A stretch of 64,000 nt of DNA from Gemmatimonadaceae bacterium. GTDB lineage: Bacteria; Gemmatimonadota; Gemmatimonadetes; Gemmatimonadales; Gemmatimonadaceae. Position numbers and translations under genes: made by a program. The DNA lies in contig JANYHT010000050.1 of the NCBI GenBank assembly GCA_025358925.1, positions 1 through 64,000 of the forward strand, in the 5' to 3' direction. The notes beneath the pieces are model-generated. The model saw only the letters and a program-made list of their open reading frames with translations, had not been told where the DNA came from and did no database searches. Position 1 is the stretch's first letter, and each line of letters starts with the position of its first letter. Positions 35,841 to 44,798 of the stretch are shown here, in pieces.

Positions 35841-35996
35841 ATGCGCCAGATGTTACGCGGCCACGCTGTTTCCGTCGCGTGCGAGCGCGACGATGACCAC
35901 GCCGTCGTTGTCAGCGCCGGTGGACATGTTCGGGCAGAAATCCAGTATGTACGCGCGCACGAACAACGTCGTACCAGCGTGGAGCAGGTAAGTTGA
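35841..35996 (+). CDS. Small open frame coupled to the amidase gene
   Basis: A 51-codon frame from ATG 35841 to TGA 35994-35996. The TGA overlaps the TTG start of the amidase gene (TTGA at 35993-35996), which suggests translational coupling. The product starts MRQMLRGHAVSVACERDD, is rich in Arg, Val and His and has no membrane segment. No family is recognised. The ribosome site is poor (GAG eight bases before ATG). It could be a leader peptide or a small protein. A competing frame at 35749-35991 is possible, so the call is weak. Confidence 0.3.
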   Translation: MRQMLRGHAVSVACERDDDHAVVVSAGGHVRAEIQYVRAHEQRRTSVEQVS

Positions 35997-37549
35997 GTGA
36001 CGCTACGTCGGACGAATTGAGTCGCCGCGACTTTGGACAGCTTATCGGTGTCGCGGCATTGACCGGTGCGCTGCCGAGCAAATTTCTTTCGACGCCACCA
36101 CTGTTGTCCTCATCGACTCACACGCGCATGGACCCTGCCACCATTCCGCCGGACGAACTCTGCGATCTTTCAGCCGTCGAACTCGCGTCGCGCATTCGTC
36201 GGAAGCAACTCTCAGCGCGCGAGGTCATGGCGGCGCACATTGCGCGCATCGAACGGGTGAACCCCAAGATCAACGCTATCGTCACGCTCGTCGCGGAACG
36301 CGCGATGGCCGACGCGACGCGTGCTGACGAACTTCAGTCGCGCGGCGGCCCGCTGGGCCCGCTGCACGGATTGCCCGTGGCGCACAAAGACTTGGTTAAC
36401 ACTGCCGGCATTCGCACGACGTATGGGTCCCCCATGTTTCGCGACAACGTACCGACCGTCGACGCGTTAATCGTCGCGCGCGTGCGAGCGGCTGGTGCGA
36501 TTACCTTGGGCAAAACGAACACACCGGAATTTGGCGCGGGCTCGAACACCTTCAACGCCGTGTTCGGCGCGACACACAATCCGTACAACCTCGAGAAAAC
36601 GGTTGGTGGCAGCAGTGGAGGCGCCGCCGCAGCGCTGCGTTGCGGTATGGTGCCCATCGCCGGTGGAAGTGATACCGGAGGGTCGCTGCGCAACCCGGCG
36701 GCTTTTACGAACGTCGTGGGCTTTCGTCCAACGCCAGGCCGAGTGCCCGATGACGATGGCTCGTGGTCGCCGCTCTCGACGAACGGACCAATGGCGCGCA
36801 CGGTTGCCGACGTCGCGTTGTTTCTGAGTGCGATGGTGGGTGACTACGCGTATGATCCGCTCGCGCTCGTCGATAGCGGCGCGATGTTTCGCGCACCGCT
36901 CGCCCGAAGTTTCAAGGGGTCACGCGTGGCGTGGTTTACGAACGTTGGCGGTATCCCTTTTGAATCGGAAATCACGCGCGTTGTGAACGCGTGTCAGTCG
37001 GTGTTCACCGATCTTGGATGCACCGTGCAAAGCGCCGAGCCGGACTTTACTGGCGTCGACGAGGCGTTTCCGATTTTGCGACATTTGTCGTATCACGCGA
37101 GCTACGCAACGATGGCGCGCGCGAATCCGACACTGTTCAAGGACACGGTCAAGTGGGAGATTGCAGAAGCGGAGCGAAATAGCGGAGCCGATGTGGCACG
37201 CGCCTCTGCGCGGCAAGCGAAGATGTCAATTGATGTCGCTCGATTTTTCGAGCAGTACGACTATTTCGTATTGCCGGTGACGCAAGTGGAACCGTTTGAC
37301 ATTACGACGGAATATCCGATGCGTGTCGCCGGCTCGACGATGCCAACGTACATCGACTGGATGCGCTCGTGCTGGTACGTCACGTTTATGGCCTGTCCGT
37401 GCATTTCGGTGCCGGCCGGATTTACGGCGAACGGCCTGCCAGTTGGGTTGCAGATTGTCGGCAAGCGACGCGCAGACTGGTCGGTGTTACAGATGGCGCA
37501 CGCGTTCGAGCAGGCGACGCACCATGGATCTCGGTGGCCAAAACTGTGA
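35993..37549 (+). CDS. Amidase signature family hydrolase, probably exported by Tat
   Basis: A 518-residue amidase. It starts at TTG 35993, overlapping the small frame upstream. The N-terminus has a twin-arginine-like signal (SRRDFGQLIGVAALTGAL). The Ser-cisSer-Lys triad is visible: Lys132 in VAHKD, Ser207 in VGGSSGG and Ser231 in GSDTGGSLRNPA. Such enzymes cleave amides such as aryl- or alkyl-amides; GatA is excluded by the leader and by the lack of gatB and gatC nearby. The exact substrate cannot be told. It ends eight bases before the stop of a convergent lipoprotein gene. Confidence 0.9.
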   Translation: MSDATSDELSRRDFGQLIGVAALTGALPSKFLSTPPLLSSSTHTRMDPATIPPDELCDLSAVELASRIRRKQLSAREVMAAHIARIERVNPKINAIVTLVAERAMADATRADELQSRGGPLGPLHGLPVAHKDLVNTAGIRTTYGSPMFRDNVPTVDALIVARVRAAGAITLGKTNTPEFGAGSNTFNAVFGATHNPYNLEKTVGGSSGGAAAALRCGMVPIAGGSDTGGSLRNPAAFTNVVGFRPTPGRVPDDDGSWSPLSTNGPMARTVADVALFLSAMVGDYAYDPLALVDSGAMFRAPLARSFKGSRVAWFTNVGGIPFESEITRVVNACQSVFTDLGCTVQSAEPDFTGVDEAFPILRHLSYHASYATMARANPTLFKDTVKWEIAEAERNSGADVARASARQAKMSIDVARFFEQYDYFVLPVTQVEPFDITTEYPMRVAGSTMPTYIDWMRSCWYVTFMACPCISVPAGFTANGLPVGLQIVGKRRADWSVLQMAHAFEQATHHGSRWPKL

Positions 37550-37557
37550 GCGCATGA

Positions 37558-37989
37558 TCATTTTCCGTCGCGTCTGCGGAGCGTTGCCGAAAGTTGCGCA
37601 GCGCAGTCCGCAGTGAGTGTGATGCGAGCGGCTGCGGTAATAAATCCGGGCATCGAAATCCGGACGTCGTATAACCCGCGCTCCAATTCGAAGCGGTGAA
37701 TCTGCTCGATGCTGTCGCGTGTGATGCTTTTGGTGGTTTCGCCTTCGATTTGAATTTTGGCGATCGCACCCGCGACGGGTGCCGGACTAAACGTGATTGA
37801 CAGCGTCGCGGTAGCATTGCGCGCGGGGCTGCTGCGCGATGTGCACGCAGTGAATGTCACGAGGGATTCGTTGTCCCGCGATCCGGTCGCGCCGTTGTGC
37901 GACGTCGAGGTCGAAGTCGATGTGGATGCTGCCGAGCGACAGGAAACGAGCGTCACGAGGGCGACAGCAAACAGCTCGCGTTTGCTCAC
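37558..37989 (-). CDS. Small predicted lipoprotein
   Basis: A 143-residue protein from GTG 37989, which overlaps the stop of the formiminotransferase gene (GTGA). The frame is open further upstream, but the GTG gives a good lipoprotein signal with LVSC (Cys19). A Ser/Thr-rich spacer follows, then a region of about 90 residues with a beta-rich pattern (ATLSITFSPAPVAGAIAKIQIEGE, abbreviated type; LERGLYDVRISMPGFITAAARI), which looks like a PEGA- or carboxypeptidase-regulatory-like sandwich. A cytoplasmic histidine-breakdown enzyme coupled to a surface lipoprotein is an odd pairing. Confidence 0.7.
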   Translation of the reverse strand: MSKRELFAVALVTLVSCRSAASTSTSTSTSHNGATGSRDNESLVTFTACTSRSSPARNATATLSITFSPAPVAGAIAKIQIEGETTKSITRDSIEQIHRFELERGLYDVRISMPGFITAAARITLTADCAAQLSATLRRRDGK

Positions 37990-39518
37990 GACGACAGCAT
38001 TGCGCGTTCCGCCGCTGCTTCTGCCCGACGTGCATGCGCACTGGCAACGGCGACCAGCTGTTGTGCTTCGACAACGAGTATCGCCCCTGCCGCAGCGCCG
38101 TCCGCGTCGACGGCGACGACGTTGATGCGCACATTCAGCGCTGCACCTTTGCACGCGGTTTCCGCGAGTAGCGCCGCTACGGTTGCATCGCTTACGGCAT
38201 TGGTGTTGCCCTGTTCGGCGGCGTTTGCAGCGAGTTCTGCCACCTGCGCTGCAGCGCGTGCGGACTCGAGCGGAATTTCCGCGGCGAACAACAATGCTGC
38301 ACGAATTGCTGTCTCCCGTGCGGCAAACGCGGTGTTCGGTTCACGGGGCATCGCGTAGGCCGAGCGTACGCGTTCGTATGCATCGGCGTCGCGCTGGACG
38401 AGCGACGAGAGTTCGCGGCGTAAGGTGCTCGCGCGTAGCGAGGTTTCTTGCATCGTCGTCTCGACGGACGCGTACTTTTTCTTACCCACCGTGAGGCCGG
38501 CCACCATTTGGGTTAGCGCCGCCGCTAGTGCGCCAGCGTGCGCGGCCACGGAGCCGCCGCCGGGCGTTGGTGCCGCCGCTGCGATGCGCGAGACGAAGAC
38601 ATCAAGCGCCTCACCTCCGCTGATGGCTTCACGAACTTTTGTTTCGAGTAGCATGTCCTTGGAAAAGCCGCGCAATTGCACGTGTCGCGCACCCGCTTCC
38701 AACAGCACGCGCTCGGGCACAAGTCCCACAATCTCGGTCCATGTCGGGACGACGCCGTGCGCTGCCGCTTCGGATTTTACCAGTTCAAACACGCGATGCA
38801 GCGGCGTCTTTTCGGTATCCACCAAGTTCATGGATACTTGCGCCTGTCCATCAATGTCGAGTCCAAGTCCTTTGACATTGCGCAGTCCACCACTGGAGCC
38901 GCGCACTGCTTTCGCTACGGCTTTCGCGACATGAAGGTTGCTCGCGTCACCCAGATACACGTTGTACGCAACGAGAAATGGCCGTGCACCGATTGCCGTT
39001 GCGCCAGCGGTTGGATGTACGGCTGCACTACCGAAGTCGGGTTGCCGCGCGGCGTTGCCCCCGATCTCGTCGCGTAATCCTTCGAATTCGCCACGACGCA
39101 CATCCGCGAGGTTTTCGCGATCTGCGCGCGTCGCTGCGCGTTCGTAGAGGTACACGGGAATGCCAAGGTCGTGTGCTGCTTTCGCACCGAGCTCACGCGC
39201 GAGCGCGATGCAGTCGTCCATGGTCGCACCATCTAGTGGAATGAACGGGACGACGTCGGTTGCACCCATGCGCGGATGTGCGCCAACGTGCGTCGTGAGG
39301 TCGATGCGATCTCGCGCGACCTGCATGGCCGCGAACGCCGCCGGCACTGCAGCCTCGAGTGATGCGACGAACGTCACGACGGTCCGATTGTGTGACGCGT
39401 CCGACGAAACATCGAGTACATGTGCGCCCGGTACTGACGCAATGGCATCGCGAATCGCCGCGATGACATGCGGATCACGACCTTCAGAAAAATTCGGAAC
39501 GCACTCGACGAGTGTCAT
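37986..39518 (-). CDS. ftcD: Bifunctional glutamate formimidoyltransferase / formimidoyltetrahydrofolate cyclodeaminase
   Basis: A 510-residue protein from the ATG at 39518 (family start MTLVECVPNFSEGRD); an upstream ATG at 39593 adds 25 unlikely residues and would overlap the next gene. Residues 1-300 are the formiminotransferase part (HNRTVVTF, GAHPRMGATDVVPFIPL with the catalytic His, VNLVD-like MNLVDTEKTPLHRVFE). From about 310 the cyclodeaminase helical domain begins (APTPGGGSVAAHAGALAAAL). The fused form, as in animals, moves the formimino group of histidine breakdown to folate and releases ammonia. No hut genes are adjacent. The short lipoprotein gene downstream is coupled. Confidence 0.93.
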   Translation of the reverse strand: MTLVECVPNFSEGRDPHVIAAIRDAIASVPGAHVLDVSSDASHNRTVVTFVASLEAAVPAAFAAMQVARDRIDLTTHVGAHPRMGATDVVPFIPLDGATMDDCIALARELGAKAAHDLGIPVYLYERAATRADRENLADVRRGEFEGLRDEIGGNAARQPDFGSAAVHPTAGATAIGARPFLVAYNVYLGDASNLHVAKAVAKAVRGSSGGLRNVKGLGLDIDGQAQVSMNLVDTEKTPLHRVFELVKSEAAAHGVVPTWTEIVGLVPERVLLEAGARHVQLRGFSKDMLLETKVREAISGGEALDVFVSRIAAAAPTPGGGSVAAHAGALAAALTQMVAGLTVGKKKYASVETTMQETSLRASTLRRELSSLVQRDADAYERVRSAYAMPREPNTAFAARETAIRAALLFAAEIPLESARAAAQVAELAANAAEQGNTNAVSDATVAALLAETACKGAALNVRINVVAVDADGAAAGAILVVEAQQLVAVASAHARRAEAAAERAMLSS

Positions 39519-39562
39519 CTGGATAGGTGATAGGCGGAAGTACGATGATGGTACGACTCCGT

Positions 39563-40381
39563 TCAACGCCGAGCCAGTTGTTGGAGTAACCAATCGTGCA
39601 GTACACCGTTGCTGGCAACAACGGGACCGTGTTGCAGTGGAGCGTCCGTACCGTCAAGCGTTGTTGCGACTCCGCCCGCTTCACGCACGATGAGGAGTCC
39701 GGCCGCAACGTCCCATGGCGCAAGCGTCAGTTCCCAAAAGGCATCGAGCCGCCCCCGTGCGACGTCGCACAGATCCAGTGCGGCGGCGCCCGCGCGACGT
39801 ACGCCAGCGAGCAGCGGAATGAGCGTACGAAGCTGCGTCAGGAACGCATCGGCCTCGGCGAGACTCTTAAATGGAAACCCTGTGCCAACAAGCGCACGGG
39901 CCGGCGTGTTGATCGTTGACACACGCAACGGTACATCATCAATGAATGCGCCGTTCCCTGCAGTGGCACTGTACACGCCGCCGCGCGCGACATCGTGGAC
40001 CACTCCAACGAGCGGAATGCCATCCAGCGCAATGCAAATGGACACGCAATACGCGGGATAGCCGTGCAAGAAGTTCGTGGTACCGTCCAATGGATCAACG
40101 ATCGCGACCAATCCGGTCCTCGTGTCACCTGTCGGGCCTAATTCTTCACCAACGAGTCGAAGCTCCGGAATGTGTTGCGACAGCATGCTATTGATGCGCT
40201 CTTCCGCGCCGATGTCGACTTCGCTTACGAAATCCGTCGCGGACTTCTCCTGCCACTCCAGCGCCCGTCGCGTTTTGGCGCGCTGCGCGATAAATGACGC
40301 GGCATCGGCGGCGGCGGCAAGAGCGATGGTGCGCCAATGTGCGAGGTCCCGACGCTGCGGAGATTGTGCAAACGAAGTCAT
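39563..40381 (-). CDS. Inositol monophosphatase family protein
   Basis: A 272-residue protein of the FIG superfamily. Metal and phosphate residues are all present: GEE (79-80), DPLDGTTN (96-103) and the C-terminal APWDVAAG. It may act on inositol-1-phosphate, on histidinol phosphate (HisN-type) or as SuhB, which also helps rRNA transcription and S10-NusB processes; sequence alone does not tell. Its start faces trpS across only 42 bases, so both promoters are packed in or overlap the coding starts. Confidence 0.92.
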   Translation of the reverse strand: MTSFAQSPQRRDLAHWRTIALAAAADAASFIAQRAKTRRALEWQEKSATDFVSEVDIGAEERINSMLSQHIPELRLVGEELGPTGDTRTGLVAIVDPLDGTTNFLHGYPAYCVSICIALDGIPLVGVVHDVARGGVYSATAGNGAFIDDVPLRVSTINTPARALVGTGFPFKSLAEADAFLTQLRTLIPLLAGVRRAGAAALDLCDVARGRLDAFWELTLAPWDVAAGLLIVREAGGVATTLDGTDAPLQHGPVVASNGVLHDWLLQQLARR

Positions 40382-40423
40382 CGTTGCGTTGCTCGGGGAA
40401 TCGGCGTCTGATACGTTTGGTGG

Positions 40424-41437
40424 ATGTCACGCATCTTTAGCGGCATCCAGCCTTCGGGCGAGCTGCATATCGGAAACTACCTTGGTGCCGTCAAGAACTG
40501 GGTGGCGTTGCAGTCGACGCATCCGGGTGCCTTGTTCTGCATTGTCGACTATCACGCGATCACCGGCAACTATGATCCGGCTGTTTTGCGCAGTCGTCGT
40601 TGGGAAATGGCGAAGTCCTTGCTCGCGACGGGGATTGATCCGGCCTTGTGCGCACTCTTTCAACAGAGCGACATCCCCGAGCACACCGAGCTGGCATGGG
40701 TGTTCACCACGCTCACGCCGCTCGGCGACTTAGAACGACAGACGCAATTCAAGGAAAAGTCGTCGAAGCACGAGAGCATTCCGGCCGGGATCTTGATGTA
40801 CCCCGTGCTACAATCGGCGGACATTTTGCTCTATCGCGCCGACTTGGTGCCGGTTGGTGAAGATCAAATCCAGCATCTCGAACTCGCGCGCGACACGGCT
40901 CGCAAATGGAACGCGCGTTTCGAGCACGCATTTTTCCCAGAGCCCAAACCACTGCTCACGCCAACGCGTCGCATCATGGGACTTGATGGTCAGTCGAAGA
41001 TGTCGAAATCGCTGGGCAACACGATCGGGTTGCTAGAGAGCGATGACGACATTTGGGCGAAGCTGCGACCGGCAATGACGGATCCGCAGCGCGTACGCCG
41101 TACCGATCCAGGCCGTCCCGAGGTGTGCAATATTTATTCGTTGCACCAAGCCTTTAACCCGCCCGACGTCGTGGAAAACGTGGCTGTCCAATGTCGATCG
41201 GCAGGCTGGGGCTGCGTGGATTGCAAGAAAGTGCTGCTGGAAGGCATGGTTCGCGAACTGACGCCGATTCGTCACCGTGCGGTGTTATTGGATGCGGACC
41301 CGCAACGTGTACTTGATGCGCTCGCTGATGGTGCGCGGACGGCGCGTGCGATTGCACAGGAAACGATGCGCGATGTGCGCGCGCGGATGGGCCTTGATGC
41401 GCTCGTTGCACCCACGCCCAAATCGGCCCTCGCGTGA
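40424..41437 (+). CDS. trpS: Tryptophanyl-tRNA synthetase
   Basis: A 337-residue class I synthetase. The signature HIGN is in GELHIGNYLGAVKNW and the KMSKS loop is in GQSKMSKSLGNT. The start MSRIFSGIQPSG is typical. It charges tRNA-Trp. The C-terminal part carries CRSAGWGCVDCKK, a Cys-rich piece seen in some TrpRS. The TGA overlaps the GTG of the next gene (GTGATG at 41434-41439). Confidence 0.97.
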   Translation: MSRIFSGIQPSGELHIGNYLGAVKNWVALQSTHPGALFCIVDYHAITGNYDPAVLRSRRWEMAKSLLATGIDPALCALFQQSDIPEHTELAWVFTTLTPLGDLERQTQFKEKSSKHESIPAGILMYPVLQSADILLYRADLVPVGEDQIQHLELARDTARKWNARFEHAFFPEPKPLLTPTRRIMGLDGQSKMSKSLGNTIGLLESDDDIWAKLRPAMTDPQRVRRTDPGRPEVCNIYSLHQAFNPPDVVENVAVQCRSAGWGCVDCKKVLLEGMVRELTPIRHRAVLLDADPQRVLDALADGARTARAIAQETMRDVRARMGLDALVAPTPKSALA

Positions 41438-42477
41438 TGGGCGTCTCGTCGCGTCGCTTGGTGGTGGACTTAATGAGTAGTTCGCCCCACATGCGCTTGC
41501 CGCAGTCGGGTGCCGAGCAATTGCGCGCGCACGCACCAGCGGGTTGGGAGGTTGTGGTGGTTGAGGCCACGACGCTGTCGAAAGGAGAGGGGACCAATAC
41601 GGTGAGTGCGGAGACGCTTTCCGCCGTACAGACCGCCGAGGTGTACTTCGGATTCGGTGCATCGGCTGCGCTTATCGAGGCGGCACCGGCCCTCAAGTGG
41701 GTACATAGCGCTGCGGCTGGTGTGACGGGATCGATCACGCCGGCGCTTTTGCAGGCGGGCATTGTTTTGACGAACAGCGCCGCCGTGTACGCCGAGGGTA
41801 TTGCCGACACCGTGTTGGCGGGTGTGCTGCATTTTGTTCGCGGATTGGATTACGCGGTACACCAGCAGGCCGAGTCGCGCTGGGACCAAACGCGGTTCAC
41901 GCAAGCGTCAACGCCGCTGCAAGAATTGAATCAATGTCGCATTCTGGTGATCGGCGCCGGTGGCATCGGTAGCGCGTGCGCGGTGCGCTTCGCGGCGTTG
42001 GGATGTACGTGTGTCGGAATTCGTCGTCGCCCCGAACTTGGCGTGCCGCCCGGGTTCGCGCGCGTTACGTCTCCGGACGCGCTGCAGGACGAACTTGTCA
42101 CAGCGGACGTGGTCGTGCTCGCGGCGCCGCTGACAACGTCGAGCCATGCGCTGTTAAACGCGCATCATCTGGCGTTGCTCCCGCCCTCCGCAATCGTCGT
42201 GAACGTAGCGCGTGGTGGACTAGTGGCGGACGATGCGTTGCTGGACGCTCTCGATACGGGAAGGTTGCGCGGTGCGGTGTTGGATGTATTCGACACTGAG
42301 CCGCTCCCGGCGGAGAGTCCGTACTGGCGGCATCCAAGCGTGCTCGTTACTCCGCATGTGTCGGGCGTCTCTCCGAAGCGTTGGGAGCGCGCGCTCGACC
42401 TTTTCGAAGACAATTGGCAACGTTGGGTAGCGGGCGAACCGTTGCGTAACGTTGTGAACTTCGACGTCGGCTACTGA
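41434..42477 (+). CDS. D-isomer-specific 2-hydroxyacid dehydrogenase
   Basis: A 347-residue NAD(P)-dependent oxidoreductase; start at GTG 41434 or the adjacent ATG 41437. The nucleotide-binding motif is VIGAGGIGSACAVRF. The catalytic Arg is in NVARGGLV, the Glu in DTEPLP and the His in TPHVSG. It fits the glyoxylate/hydroxypyruvate reductase branch (GhrA-like) better than SerA, as no ACT domain is present. The substrate is not certain. It is translationally coupled to trpS, with no obvious metabolic link. Confidence 0.9.
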   Translation: MMGVSSRRLVVDLMSSSPHMRLPQSGAEQLRAHAPAGWEVVVVEATTLSKGEGTNTVSAETLSAVQTAEVYFGFGASAALIEAAPALKWVHSAAAGVTGSITPALLQAGIVLTNSAAVYAEGIADTVLAGVLHFVRGLDYAVHQQAESRWDQTRFTQASTPLQELNQCRILVIGAGGIGSACAVRFAALGCTCVGIRRRPELGVPPGFARVTSPDALQDELVTADVVVLAAPLTTSSHALLNAHHLALLPPSAIVVNVARGGLVADDALLDALDTGRLRGAVLDVFDTEPLPAESPYWRHPSVLVTPHVSGVSPKRWERALDLFEDNWQRWVAGEPLRNVVNFDVGY

Positions 42478-42516
42478 GTACACGCCGACGTCGGGGACCC
42501 GGGACGGAACCCGATC

Positions 42517-43848
42517 GTGGCGATAGAGCGGATCATAAAGGCAGCGGTTGAACGCGGTGCATCAGACGTCCACATCAAAGCGGGCGACGTGGTGCGTGCG
42601 CGCATTGATGGGCGGTTGATCGTCCTGACAAAACAGGCGCTCACGGCCGAGCAAACTCGTGCGATCGCGTTGCATTTTATGAGTAGTGACCTTGACCGTT
42701 CGGCCATTGATACGATTCGTGATCACGATTGCTCATGGTCGGCGGCAGGCATTGGTCGCTTTCGCGTGAATATCATGCGACAGCGAGCGTCGCACTCCGT
42801 AATTTTGCGTGTCATTCCTGAAAACATACCGACGTTCGAGTCGTTGCAATTGCCGCAAGTGCTTAATCGAGTCGCGCGCGCGGAGCGCGGGATGGTGTTG
42901 GTAACCGGGGTGACTGGCTCTGGTAAATCGAGCACGATGGCGGCGTTCGTGAATGCGATCAACGCGTCAGACGAGAAGCATATTCTGACGCTGGAAAATC
43001 CGATTGAATTTATTCATTCCGACTTGCGAAGCTCGGTGACGCAACGTGAAGTGGGCATAGATACGGAGAGTTTTCGCATGGGCCTGCGCGCGGCCCTGCG
43101 TCAGGATCCGGATGTGATTTTGATCGGTGAAATGCGCGACGCGGAGACGATTGATACCGCGATGAAGGCCGCCGAGACGGGACATCTGTTGGTGTCAACA
43201 CTGCATACGCCGGATGCGACGAGCACCATCTTGCGTATTTGCGCGATGTTTCCGCCCGAAGAACAGTCGGTCGTATTGCAGCGTTTGTCGGAGTCACTGC
43301 ACGCGGTTGTGTCGCAACGTTTGCTGCCGCGTGCGAGCGGGCAAGGACGCGTTGTGGCAGCGGAAGTCATGGTGGTCACACCAACGATTCGCGATCTGAT
43401 TGCAGAGAATCGCATCAGTGAAATTCGCGACTACATCGCCGACGGTTCTCAATACGGCATGCAGACGTTCGACCAACATTTGAGCGAGCTCGTGACGACT
43501 GGGCAGGTGATGTTCGAGGTTGCACTTGCGGCATCGACCCGGCCGGCCGATTTCGAACTGATGTTTCGCATGATGAAAGGGCGCCAGACGCCGGAGCTTG
43601 GCACGTCGGCGATTGCTGCGCGTCCCTTTGCGCAGTCGACGACGGTGGGGGCGCGGACCGCATCAGGAGTCGCGCAGCGCGGCGGCGTGGCGCAACCCAA
43701 CGGTCTCGGACCAAATCCGCTCGGGACTGGCAATAATTTGCCGCCGCTGGCCACCAGTCCCAGCGGCCACCACACGGTGACGAGTCCGAATCCGTTGGTC
43801 ACCGATACGGTATTTGGCAGCGGTTTCGAGAGCCTCTTTGGCGGGTAG
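42517..43848 (+). CDS. PilT/PilU-like type IV pilus retraction ATPase
   Basis: A 443-residue protein starting at GTG 42517. The N-terminal PAS-like domain has GASDVHIKAGD, then Walker A GVTGSGKS (131-138), Asp box, Walker B LIGEMRDAETI and the His box AAETGHLLVSTLHT. The C-terminal part has the PilT-like sequence GMQTFDQHLSELV. The last 90 residues (rich in Gly, Asn, Thr, Pro) are an extra tail. It powers pilus retraction or a related movement. Other pilus genes are not in this window. PilT and PilU cannot be told apart safely here. Confidence 0.9.
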   Translation: MAIERIIKAAVERGASDVHIKAGDVVRARIDGRLIVLTKQALTAEQTRAIALHFMSSDLDRSAIDTIRDHDCSWSAAGIGRFRVNIMRQRASHSVILRVIPENIPTFESLQLPQVLNRVARAERGMVLVTGVTGSGKSSTMAAFVNAINASDEKHILTLENPIEFIHSDLRSSVTQREVGIDTESFRMGLRAALRQDPDVILIGEMRDAETIDTAMKAAETGHLLVSTLHTPDATSTILRICAMFPPEEQSVVLQRLSESLHAVVSQRLLPRASGQGRVVAAEVMVVTPTIRDLIAENRISEIRDYIADGSQYGMQTFDQHLSELVTTGQVMFEVALAASTRPADFELMFRMMKGRQTPELGTSAIAARPFAQSTTVGARTASGVAQRGGVAQPNGLGPNPLGTGNNLPPLATSPSGHHTVTSPNPLVTDTVFGSGFESLFGG

Positions 43849-43898
43849 CCGGTCGAGTGGCTTGGTCGTTGTGTCGGCAATGTTGGTAGATTTTGGTC

Positions 43899-44798
43899 AT
43901 GACTAAAACTTCCGTTGGCGGGCTGATGGTGCCCGCCGTCTCCACGTTTGATGCGCACGGAGCGCTGGACCGCCGCGCGTTCGAGACGAACCTTGATGCG
44001 CATTTGGGTTTCGGCATGGACGGCGTGTTGGTGGCCGGATCGAGCGGCGAGTCTGCATTGCTCGATGACGAGGATCGGCGCAGGTTGCTCATGTGGGCGC
44101 GCGAACGAGTGCCGAGTCACAAGTGGTTGTTGGCGGGCATTGGCAGTGAGAGTACGCGACAGACGATTGCGCGCGCGCAGGATGCGAAGGCCATTGGTGC
44201 CGATGCCGCGCTGATTGTGTCGCCGCACTACTACCTGAAGCGCATGACGCAACCAGCGCTGCTCGCGCATTTTCGGGCGGTCGCCGATGCCAGTCCGTTG
44301 CCGGTAATGTTGTACAATATTCCGGTGTACGCGCACGTTGTGCTCTCGCCGGAATTTGTGCACGAGATGGCGCAACACGAGAACGTGATTGGAATGAAAG
44401 ACAGCGCGGGGAACATGCCGATCTTTACCGAATATCTGCAGGCCCAGAGCGCAACGTTTCGCGTGTTGACTGGTAGTGGTGGAACGACGGTAGCGGCGCA
44501 TGTTGCGGGTGCCGCCGGCGCGATTCTCGCCGTGGCGTTATACGCGGGACCGATGGTGCGCGCCATGCTTGACACCTTGCGCGCGGGCGACGTCGTCTCG
44601 GCGACCGTAATGCAAGAGCGCGTGAAGACGCTGGCAATCGATATCGCGGGCGCGATGGGACCTGCAGGCATTAAGGCTGCGATGACGATGGTGGGATTGC
44701 ATGGCACCGTGCCGCGCGGACCGCTATTGCCGGTGGATACCGTCGAGTTGACCACGATTCGTGAGCGCCTCGCGACTGCGGGTTTATTGCCAACGTGA
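43899..44798 (+). CDS. DapA/NAL-family class I aldolase or lyase
   Basis: A 299-residue TIM-barrel enzyme starting at ATG 43899 (a TTG at 43893 is also in frame). The Schiff-base Lys is in GMKDSAGN and the conserved Tyr in LYNIPVY. The motif usually GTTGE is GSSGES. This fits the dihydrodipicolinate synthase superfamily, perhaps 4-hydroxy-2-oxoglutarate aldolase or another 2-keto-acid aldolase; the loss of the second Thr makes true DapA less likely. The next gene overlaps it (GTGA). Confidence 0.88.
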   Translation: MTKTSVGGLMVPAVSTFDAHGALDRRAFETNLDAHLGFGMDGVLVAGSSGESALLDDEDRRRLLMWARERVPSHKWLLAGIGSESTRQTIARAQDAKAIGADAALIVSPHYYLKRMTQPALLAHFRAVADASPLPVMLYNIPVYAHVVLSPEFVHEMAQHENVIGMKDSAGNMPIFTEYLQAQSATFRVLTGSGGTTVAAHVAGAAGAILAVALYAGPMVRAMLDTLRAGDVVSATVMQERVKTLAIDIAGAMGPAGIKAAMTMVGLHGTVPRGPLLPVDTVELTTIRERLATAGLLPT

